Part shown: positions 51,310 to 60,248 of the stretch, piece after piece | Position numbering within the stretch: position 1 is the first letter of the stretch | Layout of the letters: each line of letters begins with the position of its first letter | Origin: Alphaproteobacteria bacterium | GTDB taxonomy: Bacteria > Pseudomonadota > Alphaproteobacteria > Caulobacterales > Hyphomonadaceae | Direction: 5' to 3' | Assembly (NCBI GenBank): GCA_018827375.1 | Contig: JAHJYW010000048.1 | Coordinates: 124,001-188,000, forward strand | DNA: 64,000 nt | Translations under genes and position numbers: made by a program | The notes under the pieces: model-generated | Databases searched by the model: none | The model's input: only the letters and a program-made list of their open reading frames with translations | What the model was told of the DNA's origin: nothing

Positions 51310-53446
51310 TCTCCTGCTTGAAATCTTCTCCGAGGAAATCCCTGCGCGCATGCAGGCCAAGGCCGAGGCTGACCTTGGCAAGGCGCTGGGCGATGCGCTG
51401 AAGGCTGCGGGCCTTGGCTTTGATGCGCTGGAGACGGCCAGCGGGCCGCGCCGGTTGAGCGTGCATGTAACCGGCCTGCCGGTGAAATCGGCCGATGTTG
51501 CCGAAGAGCGCAAGGGGCCGAAGGTCGGCTCGCCGGAACAAGCGATTGCGGGCTTCCTGAAGGGCGCGGGGCTGACCTCGATTGATCAGGCCGAGGTGCG
51601 CAGCGACCCCAAGAAGGGCGACTTCTATGTTGCCATGCTGGACAAGCCAGGCCGCCTGACAGCGGACGTTGTGGCCGAGGCTGTGCCTGCGATCATTCGC
51701 GGCTTCCATTGGCCGAAGTCGATGCGCTGGGGCACGGGCGAGCTGCGCTGGGTGCGCCCGCTGCAGCGGATTCTCTGCGTTCTGGATGGCGCAATTGTGC
51801 CGTTTGAAGTGGATGGGCTGGCGAGCGGCAATGAGACCGAGGGCCACCGTGTCCACGGGCGCGGGCCGTTCACGGTGACGGGCTGGGCGGATTATTCGAA
51901 ACAGCTGGAAGGCGAAGGCCATGTGCGGCTGACGCGCGATGCGCGGCGCGATGTGATCGCCAAGGGCATTGCCGACGTGTGCGCCAAGGCGGGGCTGACC
52001 TGGGTTGAAGATGCAGGGCTGCTGGAAGAAGTGACGGGCCTTGCTGAATGGCCGGTCGTGGTGCTTGGCGACATGGACCCGGACTTCCTGGACTTGCCGC
52101 CGGAAGTGATCACGCTGTCGATGCGCACGCACCAGAAATACTTTGCCGTGAATGATGCGAAGACTGGCAAGCTGGCGCCGCACTTCATCGTGGTGGCCAA
52201 TATCGACGCGTCTGATGGTGGTAAACAGATCGCGGCGGGCAATGCGCGGGTGCTATCTGCGCGTCTCTCCGATGCGCGCTTCTTCTGGGAGAAGGACAAG
52301 GCGACGCCGCTGGACGAGATGGCCAAGAAGCTGTCGACGATTGCGTTCAAGGATGGACTTGGCAGCCTTGGCGACAAGGTTGATCGCGTGGCGGCACTGG
52401 CGCGCGAACTGGCGCCGGCCGTGGGCGCGGATGCTGATCTGGCAGAGCGCGCGGCTCGGTTGTCAAAGGCGGATCTCGTCTCAGAGATGGTCGGCGAATT
52501 CCCGGAATTGCAGGGCGTGATGGGGCGGTATTATGCGCTGGAGGCGGGCGAGAAGCCTTCCGTCGCCGATGCGATCCGCGACCATTACAAGCCGCAGGGA
52601 CCGTCGGACGCCGTGCCGACCGATCCGGTCAGCATCGCTGCGGCGCTGGCCGACAAGCTGGATACGCTGGTGGGCTTCTGGGCGATTGACGAGAAGCCGA
52701 CAGGATCGAAGGATCCGTTCGCGCTGCGCCGGGCGGCGCTGGGTGTTGTGCGGCTTCTTATGGAGAACAACGTCAGATTGCAGCTTTTGGATATGCTTGA
52801 ATTTCAAAGAGAGCATGTTGAAAAATATCGGAGAACCACAAAAGTCGGCAGCGTTCAGGCTAACTTTAAGGTCACCCGTCCGTGGGGTAAGAGCGGTCGT
52901 AAGGTTTGGACAGAAAATATAGACCTCCTTTCCTTCTTCGCTGACCGCTTGAAACAGGTCCTCCGCGACCAAGGCCAGCGTCACGATCTTATCGACGCCG
53001 TGTTCGCCTTGGGAGAAGATGACCTCGTTCTTATCACGCGGCGCGTTGAAGCGCTTGGCGCTTTCCTCGATACGGAAGACGGGGCGACGCTGCTCGCAGG
53101 TTACAAGCGGGCCGCCAATATCCTGAAAGCCGAAGAAAAGAAGGGCGCGCTGCCGGAGAATCTCTCCGTCGATGCCGCGCTCATCAAAAAGGGCCCCAAG
53201 GAAGAGCAGGCGCTTTATGCGGCGCTTTCCAATGTGGGCGAGGCGATCGTTGCGCCGCTTGAAGCAGAAGATTTTGCCGGGGCAATGGGCGAGCTGGCGA
53301 AGCTGCGTGGGCCGGTTGATGCCTTCTTCGAGGGCGTCATGGTGAATGATGACGACCCTGCCGTGAGGGCTAACCGCCTGGCCCTTCTAAGCGATGTTCG
53401 CGCTAACCTTCACAAGGTTGCCGATTTTTCGCTGATCGAGGGCTGA
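51302..53446 (+). CDS. glyS: glycyl-tRNA synthetase beta subunit
   Basis: Beta subunit, 714 residues. N-terminal [24 protein letters not shown], central [14 protein letters not shown] and [23 protein letters not shown] segments, [23 protein letters not shown], and a C-terminal HD-like/anticodon region with [13 protein letters not shown]. Between residues about 490 and 545 (bases 52768-52935) there is a segment [18 protein letters not shown] through GRKVWTEN that is A/T-richer than the rest and seems inserted before the conserved [17 protein letters not shown]. Codon use also shifts there: CTG/GCG-rich before, CTT/GCC-mixed after. The frame is intact. The insert may be lineage-specific or arise from recombination. 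Confidence 0.94.
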   Translation: MSDLLLEIFSEEIPARMQAKAEADLGKALGDALKAAGLGFDALETASGPRRLSVHVTGLPVKSADVAEERKGPKVGSPEQAIAGFLKGAGLTSIDQAEVRSDPKKGDFYVAMLDKPGRLTADVVAEAVPAIIRGFHWPKSMRWGTGELRWVRPLQRILCVLDGAIVPFEVDGLASGNETEGHRVHGRGPFTVTGWADYSKQLEGEGHVRLTRDARRDVIAKGIADVCAKAGLTWVEDAGLLEEVTGLAEWPVVVLGDMDPDFLDLPPEVITLSMRTHQKYFAVNDAKTGKLAPHFIVVANIDASDGGKQIAAGNARVLSARLSDARFFWEKDKATPLDEMAKKLSTIAFKDGLGSLGDKVDRVAALARELAPAVGADADLAERAARLSKADLVSEMVGEFPELQGVMGRYYALEAGEKPSVADAIRDHYKPQGPSDAVPTDPVSIAAALADKLDTLVGFWAIDEKPTGSKDPFALRRAALGVVRLLMENNVRLQLLDMLEFQREHVEKYRRTTKVGSVQANFKVTRPWGKSGRKVWTENIDLLSFFADRLKQVLRDQGQRHDLIDAVFALGEDDLVLITRRVEALGAFLDTEDGATLLAGYKRAANILKAEEKKGALPENLSVDAALIKKGPKEEQALYAALSNVGEAIVAPLEAEDFAGAMGELAKLRGPVDAFFEGVMVNDDDPAVRANRLALLSDVRANLHKVADFSLIEG

Positions 53447-53488
53447 CTGCCCCAATTCTGAACGATTGCAGATGCAAGGCGTTTACCA

Positions 53489-53512
53489 ATGCGTGGCATA
53501 TACGCCACGCAT
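53489..53512. terminator. perfect hairpin between glyS and ppdK
   Basis: ATGCGTGGC and GCCACGCAT, 9-bp perfect arms around ATATAC, 43 bases after the glyS stop. GTTTG follows. It could be a terminator with a weak T-run or an operator palindrome; the gap to ppdK is 151 bases. Confidence 0.5.
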
Positions 53513-53663
53513 GTTTGACTCCGGGTGGGGTCGTACAGAAAACTAGCGGGATGGGCGATTTCACGCACGTCAGGGTCTGGCAATCCGGGTTGCAATGCAG
53601 CATAGGACTTGCAGGTTTTGCGGCAGGAAATTGGTCCGCACGGTCGATAAAAAGGTGAAGTAC

Positions 53664-56357
53664 ATGGGTGAACCGGCTTTGAAACACGCAGAACAGACCT
53701 GGGTTTATGTGTTCGGCGGCGGGACGGCCGACGGCGATGCGTCGATGAAGAACCTTCTTGGCGGCAAGGGCGCAAACCTTGCGGAAATGGCCAAGCTTGG
53801 CCTGCCAGTTCCCCCCGGCTTCACCATCTCGACCGCTGTTTGCACCGCGTATTACGAGCTTGATCGCAAATATCCCGCCACGCTGTCGCCGCAGGTGGAC
53901 GCTGCGCTGATCGCGCTGGAGAAGGAATCTGGCAAGGGCTTCGGCGATCCTGAAAACCCGCTGCTCGTCTCCGTGCGCTCGGGCGCGCGCGCCTCGATGC
54001 CGGGCATGATGGACACCGTGCTGAACCTTGGCCTGAACGAAGCCTCCGTGAAGGGCCTTGCGGTCCTGGCCGGCGAGCGTTTCGCCTATGACAGCTATCG
54101 CCGTTTCATCCAGATGTATTCCAACGTGGTTCTGGGCCTGCGCCATGACACGTTCGAGCATATCCTCGACGACTATAAAGAGCGCCAGGGCTATGAACTC
54201 GACACCGAGATGCAGGCCGAAGACTGGAAAGCCGTGATCGTTTCCTACAAGGAAGCCGTCGAAAAAGCGCTCGGCAAGCCTTTCCCGGATGATCCGAAGG
54301 AACAGCTCTGGGGCGCCATCTCGGCCGTGTTCGGCTCATGGATGAACGACCGCGCGATCACTTATCGCAAGCTCAACGACATCCCCGCCGAATGGGGTAC
54401 AGCCGTGACCGTGCAGTCCATGGTGTTTGGCAACCTCGGCGAAACTTCCGCCACAGGCGTCGCCTTCACACGCGACCCGTCGAACGGCGAGTCGATCTTC
54501 TATGGCGAATACCTGATCAATGCGCAGGGCGAAGACGTTGTGGCGGGCATCCGCACACCAGCGCCGATCTCGCGCGAACGGGCCGATACGCTCGGCTCAG
54601 CCGATGCGCCGCTCGAAGAGGCCATGCCGGAAGTCTATGCCCAGCTGCGCGATGTCGCGAACACGCTGGAGCGCCATTATAAAGACATGCAGGATCTGGA
54701 GTTCACGGTCGAGAATGACCGCCTCTACATGCTGCAGACCCGTAACGGGAAACGCACTGCCGCTGCCGCGCTGAAAATCGCAGTCGACATGGCGCGTGAA
54801 GGTCTGATTACAGAGAACGAAGCCGTGCTGCGCCTTGAGCCATCACAACTCGACCAGCTGCTGCACCCGACCATTGCCGACAATGCCGCGCGCGACGTGA
54901 TCGTGACCGGCCTGCCGGCCAGCCCCGGTGCCGCCGTAGGCAAGGTCGTGTTCGACAGCGAAGAAGCCTTTGCGATGGCCGAGAAGGGTGAGGATGTGAT
55001 CCTCGTTCGCATCGAGACCAGCCCGGAAGACATCAAGGGCATGCACGCAGCCCGCGCCATCGTGACGGCGCGCGGCGGCATGACCAGCCACGCGGCCGTT
55101 GTGGCGCGCGGCATGGGCCGCCCATGCGTCTGCGGTGCCGGCGGCCTGCAGATCGATACGGCCAAGGGCGTGTTCCGCGTCATGGGCCGCGAAGTGAAAA
55201 AGGGCGAAATCATCACCGTCGACGGCGCTGCCGGCCAGGTGATGCTGGGCGCTGTCGAGATGATGCAGCCGGACCTGTCGGGCGATTTCGGCACGCTGAT
55301 GGAATGGGCCGACAAGGCCCGCCGCCTGAAAGTGCGTGCCAATGCCGAAACGGCCCTGGATGCCCGTACAGCGGTCGACTTCGGCGCCGAGGGCATTGGC
55401 CTTTGCCGTACCGAGCACATGTTCTTTGACGCCGAGCGTATTCCTGAAGTGCGCGCGATGATCCTCGCGAATGACGAGAAGGGCCGCCGTGAGTCCCTCG
55501 CCAAGCTGCTGCCGATGCAGCGCAGCGATTTCGAGGAACTGTTCCGTATTCTTGGCGAAATGCCGGTGACGATCCGTCTGCTCGATCCGCCACTGCATGA
55601 GTTCCTGCCGCATTCCGACGCGGACATGGAAGAAGTGGCCAAGGCGTCAGGCGTGTCGGTGGACGAACTGAAGCGCCGCGCTGCTGACCTGCACGAGAGC
55701 AATCCCATGCTGGGACACCGGGGCTGCCGCCTCGGCATCACATATCCTGAAATCTACGAGATGCAGGCGCGTGCCATCTTCGAAGCAGCGGTTAATGTGT
55801 CGAAAGAGACGGGCCGCCAGCCGATTCCTGAAGTGATGATCCCCCTTGTGGCCACCCACAAGGAACTGTCGATCCTGAAGAAAGTGGTTGATGAGGCCGC
55901 CAAGGCCGTGTTCGCCGAGACCGGAACGACGCTGGAGTACATGGTTGGCACGATGATCGAGCTGCCGCGGGCTGCGCTGCAGGCCGGAGACATTGCCAAT
56001 TCAGCTGAATTCTTCTCGTTCGGCACCAATGACCTGACGCAGACGACACTGGGCATTTCGCGTGATGATGCCGGCCGGTTCCTCAAGATCTATGAGGATA
56101 AGGGCATTTACGAGAAAGACCCCTTCGTGACGCTGGACCAGGTTGGCGTCGGCGAACTGGTGAAGATCGCCACGGAACGGGGCCGCAAGACCCGTCCGAA
56201 CATTAAACTTGGGATATGTGGCGAGCATGGCGGCGACCCGGCTTCGGTGGCGTTTTGCCACCGGGCGGGCCTCGATTACGTGTCCTGTTCACCCTACCGG
56301 GTGCCGATTGCGCGTCTTGCTGCGGCACACGCTGCCCTCAAAGAATCGCTTAAATAG
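53664..56357 (+). CDS. ppdK: pyruvate, phosphate dikinase
   Basis: Interconverts pyruvate + ATP + phosphate and phosphoenolpyruvate + AMP + pyrophosphate. 897 residues in the usual three-part order: ATP-grasp domain (LLGGKGANLAEMAKLGLPVPPGFTI, SVRSGARASMPGMMDTVLNLG), phosphohistidine domain with His476 in GGMTSHAAVVARGMGRPCVCG, and the PEP/pyruvate barrel with the proton-donor Cys852 in GICGEHGGD. LGTNDLTQ-like motif SFGTNDLTQTTLG is present. ATG at 53664 follows AAGGTGAAG; an open frame upstream (from 53595) is less likely. It follows glyS, as in many alphaproteobacteria. Confidence 0.96.
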   Translation: MGEPALKHAEQTWVYVFGGGTADGDASMKNLLGGKGANLAEMAKLGLPVPPGFTISTAVCTAYYELDRKYPATLSPQVDAALIALEKESGKGFGDPENPLLVSVRSGARASMPGMMDTVLNLGLNEASVKGLAVLAGERFAYDSYRRFIQMYSNVVLGLRHDTFEHILDDYKERQGYELDTEMQAEDWKAVIVSYKEAVEKALGKPFPDDPKEQLWGAISAVFGSWMNDRAITYRKLNDIPAEWGTAVTVQSMVFGNLGETSATGVAFTRDPSNGESIFYGEYLINAQGEDVVAGIRTPAPISRERADTLGSADAPLEEAMPEVYAQLRDVANTLERHYKDMQDLEFTVENDRLYMLQTRNGKRTAAAALKIAVDMAREGLITENEAVLRLEPSQLDQLLHPTIADNAARDVIVTGLPASPGAAVGKVVFDSEEAFAMAEKGEDVILVRIETSPEDIKGMHAARAIVTARGGMTSHAAVVARGMGRPCVCGAGGLQIDTAKGVFRVMGREVKKGEIITVDGAAGQVMLGAVEMMQPDLSGDFGTLMEWADKARRLKVRANAETALDARTAVDFGAEGIGLCRTEHMFFDAERIPEVRAMILANDEKGRRESLAKLLPMQRSDFEELFRILGEMPVTIRLLDPPLHEFLPHSDADMEEVAKASGVSVDELKRRAADLHESNPMLGHRGCRLGITYPEIYEMQARAIFEAAVNVSKETGRQPIPEVMIPLVATHKELSILKKVVDEAAKAVFAETGTTLEYMVGTMIELPRAALQAGDIANSAEFFSFGTNDLTQTTLGISRDDAGRFLKIYEDKGIYEKDPFVTLDQVGVGELVKIATERGRKTRPNIKLGICGEHGGDPASVAFCHRAGLDYVSCSPYRVPIARLAAAHAALKESLK

Positions 56358-56423
56358 ACAGCAAGCCGCTCGTTTCGATGGCAAAACGGTGTTGTATTTT
56401 TGTCACACGTGCTTTGAGTGCCA

Positions 56424-56450
56424 ATGACCTGCCCCGCCGGGGCGGGTCAT
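56424..56450. terminator. G/C hairpin after ppdK
   Basis: ATGACC-T-GCCCC pairs with GGGGC-G-GGTCAT, about 12 pairs including one G-U, loop of three. AAATTCTTAT follows rather than a clean T-run. Probable ppdK terminator. Confidence 0.55.
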
Positions 56451-56458
56451 AAATTCTT

Positions 56459-56509
56459 ATGAAATTCAACAGATTGCGCGTGTGTTTTCGTACATTACGC
56501 GAATTTCAT
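56459..56509. repeat. inverted repeat ATGAAATTC / GAATTTCAT
   Basis: Two perfect 9-bp inverted arms at 56459-56467 and 56501-56509, separated by 33 bases. They may be paired half-sites for a DNA-binding protein in the promoter region of the cell-wall hydrolase, or a long-loop stem. No known motif recognised. Confidence 0.4.
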
Positions 56510-56699
56510 GCACCCTTGCGGAATTTACCTTTCGGAAATGTCACTGAGGGAACTGGCTGAGTTCTTGCTAGGAGGGGGGCTGGCCGCCTACTTCCCGCCT
56601 AGAAGCGGGGCCGAAACGGTCTCTGAATTTTAGTCAAACCAAATACGCCCGGGTCAAAATGACGAAGTCATATCGTCTGCCGGGGATTGGGGAGCGGTG

Positions 56700-57875
56700 A
56701 TGTTGTTAAGGGTTCTTAAACCACGAAGGGCGACTCTGACGCCAATGAGTGGGCTCCGAGAGAAGCTCAAGCGTTGGTGGATGACGATGACAGACGACGA
56801 ACAGCGAGATATTTTTGTCCGCGGCGCCACGATTGCCGTTTGCGCCGTAGCTGCGACTGTCACCTTGCCCATGGTCGGCCAGATTCAGGCCGAAAAGCGG
56901 GCTGACGCCGATTTCCGCGAGCAGGCCGTGCGCCTTGCCAGCATGGAAGATGGTGGCGTGAGCGTTCGTGCGGCGGCTTATGCGCCTGCGCTGCTGGATA
57001 CGCCGTGGATGCGTACCGTCGAATATACGCTGGAGCGTGACACGGGTTCCTCGATGAGCCGTTTTGCCATGCGCGACCGTGATGGCGCCGCGCTGAGCTC
57101 GCTGGTCAGCTTCCGCCCCGAACATATCAAGCGCGCCGAGGCGATCAGCGCGGAACAGAAGTGCATGGCTCAGGCCGTGTACTATGAATCGGCTCACGAG
57201 CCGCTCGATGGCCAGATGGCTGTTGCTGAAGTCATTGCCAACCGCATGCGCGACCACCGCTATCCTGACACCGCCTGTGGCGTCGTGTACCAGGGTGCGA
57301 CACGCACAACCGGTTGCCAGTTCACGTTCACCTGTGACGGGGCGCTCAGCACCCCGCCAATGGGGCGTAACTGGGAGCGCGCCAAGACGATCGCGGCGCA
57401 CGTCATGATGAATCTCAGCGTCGACAATACAGGCGGCGCGACCCACTACCACGCCACCTACGTCGATCCGATCTGGAGCGCAGGCCTCGTGAAGACCGAC
57501 AAAATCGGCATGCACGTCTTCTATCGCTTCCCGCGCGGTTCCGAATGGGCCAGCGTGCGCAAGGGCTATGAAGCCAAGCGGGCTGAAGTCCGGTTGGCGT
57601 CTATGGATGCAGACGAAGTGATCACGCCGGTTGATGGCGCGGCGACGTCCTACATCCAGACGGTTGAGGCGCCAACTATCGCGCCAGCGACCGTTACGAC
57701 GTCTGACCGCACGATCACGAATGGCGCCCCGCGCCTGACCACGATCAAATCGGTTGATTATGTTGAGCCAGAACTGAACACGCCGGACAATGCCGACAAG
57801 GTTGCCGCCTATATGGCCAAGCAGACCGGCATTACCGTGGCCAGCAATGACGTGAATGGCTCGGCGCTTCAGTAG
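56700..57875 (+). CDS. cell wall hydrolase, SleB/Hydrolase_2 family
   Basis: Probable lytic transglycosylase-type peptidoglycan hydrolase. 391 residues: a cytoplasmic basic N-terminus (about 1-40), one membrane segment (about 41-60, GATIAVCAVAATVTLPMVG), a variable linker and the SleB domain with CMAQAVYYESAHEPLDGQMAVAEVIANRMRDHRYPDTACGVVYQG (catalytic Glu163), CQFTFTCDG and GATHYHATYVDPIWSAGL. A Thr/Pro-rich C-terminal tail follows. ATG at 56700 with GGGAG upstream; a GTG immediately before is possible. Followed nine bases later by the O-methyltransferase gene. Confidence 0.88.
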   Translation: MLLRVLKPRRATLTPMSGLREKLKRWWMTMTDDEQRDIFVRGATIAVCAVAATVTLPMVGQIQAEKRADADFREQAVRLASMEDGGVSVRAAAYAPALLDTPWMRTVEYTLERDTGSSMSRFAMRDRDGAALSSLVSFRPEHIKRAEAISAEQKCMAQAVYYESAHEPLDGQMAVAEVIANRMRDHRYPDTACGVVYQGATRTTGCQFTFTCDGALSTPPMGRNWERAKTIAAHVMMNLSVDNTGGATHYHATYVDPIWSAGLVKTDKIGMHVFYRFPRGSEWASVRKGYEAKRAEVRLASMDADEVITPVDGAATSYIQTVEAPTIAPATVTTSDRTITNGAPRLTTIKSVDYVEPELNTPDNADKVAAYMAKQTGITVASNDVNGSALQ

Positions 57876-57884
57876 GCAGGCCAG

Positions 57885-58541
57885 ATGCCGGACAAGATCT
57901 TTGAGACCGTCGATGCCTACATCGACGGTCTTTTTGCATCTGAAGACGCAGTTCTCGAGAATATCCGCCAGCGGGCGCGGGCCGAAGGCCTGCCCGAGAT
58001 CGAGGTTTCGGCAGGGCAGGGCAAATTCCTGTATCTGATCGGCAAGCTTGCGGGCGCCAGCCGCATGCTTGAGATTGGAACCCTGGGTGGCTATTCCACG
58101 GTCTGGATGGCGCGAGCATTGCCCGCCGGGGGCCAAATCACGACGCTTGAGCTGGACGCCCGGCACGCTGCCTTTGCGCGCGAGACATTCAGGATTGCCG
58201 GGCTCGACAGCCAGTGCGCGTTGATTGAAGGCCCGGCGCTCCAAGGCATGGAGAGCCTGGAGGGGCCTTATGATCTCGTGTTCCTGGATGCCAACAAGGA
58301 TCAATATCCCGACTATCTTGAACAGGCGGCCCGCCTGCTACGGCCTGGCGGCTTGTTGCTGGCTGACAATGTCATCCGGAAAGGTGCCGTCCTGAACCCG
58401 CCCGCCGATGACGCGATGGCGCGTGGGGCCGCTGAGTTCAATCGCCGCCTGTCATTGCATCCGCAGTTTGAGTCGATTGTGCTGCAGCAGGTTGGCCGCA
58501 AGGGGCATGACGGCCTCGCGATGGCTCGCAAGCGTTCTTAG
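57885..58541 (+). CDS. class I SAM-dependent O-methyltransferase
   Basis: 218 residues of the Methyltransf_3 (catechol/caffeoyl-CoA type) family. KFLYLIGKLAGASRMLEIGTLGGYSTVWMARALP is the SAM motif; TLELDARHAAFARETFRIAGL and YDLVFLDANKDQYPDYLEQAARLLRPGGLLLADNVIRKGAV contain the metal and substrate Asp/Asn residues. Substrate unknown. It follows the cell-wall hydrolase with nine bases between and overlaps the convergent SDR by four. Confidence 0.9.
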   Translation: MPDKIFETVDAYIDGLFASEDAVLENIRQRARAEGLPEIEVSAGQGKFLYLIGKLAGASRMLEIGTLGGYSTVWMARALPAGGQITTLELDARHAAFARETFRIAGLDSQCALIEGPALQGMESLEGPYDLVFLDANKDQYPDYLEQAARLLRPGGLLLADNVIRKGAVLNPPADDAMARGAAEFNRRLSLHPQFESIVLQQVGRKGHDGLAMARKRS

Positions 58542-59347
58542 GTGCGCGGCGGAACGCTGGCTCTCACACGCTTGAGAATCGCCCCGGGCAGCCAGCGCGT
58601 CATAAAGCGTGCCTGCTCGGCATCCTTGCCCACCATGTAGTGGATGTCCTTGCCATGGGCCGCGTCCCACGCGCGTTCGGCCGCCATGGAGACCGGGTAA
58701 ACCGTCATACCATTCTCGCGCAACTGGTCGGACATTTTGACATTTGCGCCTTCCGACGCGCCCATGTCGAGAATGGGCGTATCGACGAACCAGGGCATCA
58801 GGCTCGTGACGCGGATATCAAGATCACGAAATTCGGCATCAAGGGCTTCGGTCAGGCCGCGCACGGCGAACTTGGTAGCGGAATAGACAGCGAGCTGTGG
58901 CGAACCGACAATGCCGGCCGTGGAGGCGGTGTTCACGATGCGCGAGGCCGGCGTCGCCTTCAGCAGGGGCAGGCAGGCATGCACACCGTTGATGACGCCC
59001 TTGATGTTCACGTCGATGACCGAGTCATTGTCTTCGGGCGCGACATCCTCGAACCAGCCGTGACGCCCGATGCCCGCATTGTTGAAGAGCACGTTCATGG
59101 CGCCTTCGGTTGCCTCGCCGAAGCCGTTGACGGCCGCTGTCCAGTCGGACCGCTTGCGCACGTCGAGCGTGGCGACATGGCAGTTTTCCATGCCGATTTC
59201 GTCGGCGACCTGGGCAAGGCTGGCGGAGTTCACGTCATAGAGGCCGCAATACCAGCCGCGCTTGGAAAAGTAGCGCGCCGTCTCGGCGCCGATGCCGGAA
59301 GCTGCGCCGGTGATGAATATGCTCTTGCGTCCGCCCGATCGGGTCAT
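58538..59347 (-). CDS. short-chain dehydrogenase/reductase
   Basis: 269 residues: cofactor loop ITGAASGIGAETARYFSKRG, NNAG, catalytic Ser and YSATKFAVRGL (Tyr-x3-Lys). Asp after strand 2 (LYDVNSAS) suggests NAD(H) preference. The C-terminal AEQARFMTRWLPGAILKRVRAS resembles the SDR family oxidoreductases of unknown substrate common in sphingomonads and Hyphomonadaceae. It lies 43 bases downstream of nadC on the same strand and may be the last gene of the nad operon. Confidence 0.87.
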   Translation of the reverse strand: MTRSGGRKSIFITGAASGIGAETARYFSKRGWYCGLYDVNSASLAQVADEIGMENCHVATLDVRKRSDWTAAVNGFGEATEGAMNVLFNNAGIGRHGWFEDVAPEDNDSVIDVNIKGVINGVHACLPLLKATPASRIVNTASTAGIVGSPQLAVYSATKFAVRGLTEALDAEFRDLDIRVTSLMPWFVDTPILDMGASEGANVKMSDQLRENGMTVYPVSMAAERAWDAAHGKDIHYMVGKDAEQARFMTRWLPGAILKRVRASVPPRT

Positions 59348-59390
59348 GCCCTGTCCTTCATGCGAGAAGTTGTCGTCTCAACTTGGAGTG

Positions 59391-60245
59391 TCAGACGACA
59401 TCGAGCCCCACGTCAAGGTTTGGCGCCGAATGGGTGAGCGCGCCGACGGAGATGAAGTCGACGCCGGTTTCGGCGATTGCAGCAACCGTGGACAGGTTCA
59501 CGCCGCCCGATGCCTCGGCCACCACGCGGCCATCGATCATCGCTACGGCGCGGCGCAACATGTCGGGATCCATATTGTCGAGCAGGACGGCATGAGGCGT
59601 AAACTTCAGCGCTTCTTCGAGTTGTGCGAGCGTGTCGACTTCAATCTCGATCATGCGCAGGTGGCCCGCATAGGCCTTGGCCCGGGTCATCGCTTCGGCA
59701 ATCGATCCGCAGGCGGCAATATGATTGTCCTTGATGAGGATGGCGTCATCAAGACCATAGCGATGGGCTGTTCCGCCGCCGCAACGAACAGCCCGCTTCT
59801 CAAGGGCGCGATGACCCGGCGTGGTCTTGCGTGTGCAGACGATGCGGGCATCCGTATGCGCAATCGTCTCGACAAATTTGCGCGTCAGTGTGGCAACGCC
59901 GGAGAGGCGACCGATGAAATTCAGCATCGTGCGCTCGGCTGTGAGTATTGAGCGCGCAGTCCCGTCCAGTCGGCCGATCACGTCGCCGGGCACGATTGCG
60001 CTGCCGTCCGGCTTTTCGATGGTGAGCTGCATGGCAGGATCAATAAGGTGCAGTGCATGCGCAGCGGCATCAAGGCCTGCGATCACACCCGGTTGGCGAG
60101 CGGCGATCACGACGCTCATTTTCGTCTCGGGCGAGATCGTTGCGTCTGTCGTCAGGTCGCCCGCCCGGCCAAGATCCTCGGCGAGCGCAAGACGCACGAT
60201 AGGATCAAGGATGATGGCTGGCAGGGGCGGGGGCACAGGGGGCAT
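59391..60245 (-). CDS. nadC: nicotinate-nucleotide pyrophosphorylase (carboxylating)
   Basis: Makes nicotinate mononucleotide from quinolinate and PRPP. 284 residues with LAEDLGRAGDLTTDATI, ERTMLNFIGRLSGVATLTRKFV, TRKTTPGHRALEKRAVRCGGGTAHRYGLDDAILIKDNHI and a C-terminal TGVDFISVGALTHSAPNLD. All typical. It begins three bases after the nadB stop. Confidence 0.96.
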   Translation of the reverse strand: MPPVPPPLPAIILDPIVRLALAEDLGRAGDLTTDATISPETKMSVVIAARQPGVIAGLDAAAHALHLIDPAMQLTIEKPDGSAIVPGDVIGRLDGTARSILTAERTMLNFIGRLSGVATLTRKFVETIAHTDARIVCTRKTTPGHRALEKRAVRCGGGTAHRYGLDDAILIKDNHIAACGSIAEAMTRAKAYAGHLRMIEIEVDTLAQLEEALKFTPHAVLLDNMDPDMLRRAVAMIDGRVVAEASGGVNLSTVAAIAETGVDFISVGALTHSAPNLDVGLDVV

Positions 60246-60248
60246 GTA

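Larger units (their letters stand above)
56358..56699. other. 342-base gap between ppdK and cell-wall hydrolase gene
   Basis: No gene is supported. It contains a G/C hairpin close to the ppdK end (56424-56450), a 9-bp inverted repeat with ATGAAATTC and GAATTTCAT arms (56459-56509), and a purine-rich stretch up to the ribosome binding site GGGAG of the hydrolase. The A/T-rich middle probably holds the hydrolase promoter. Confidence 0.5.

Noticed and set aside
56704-56717. TTAA-N6-TTAA near the start of the cell-wall hydrolase, as a CtrA site
   Set aside because: The spacing is six, not seven, and it lies inside the coding region.
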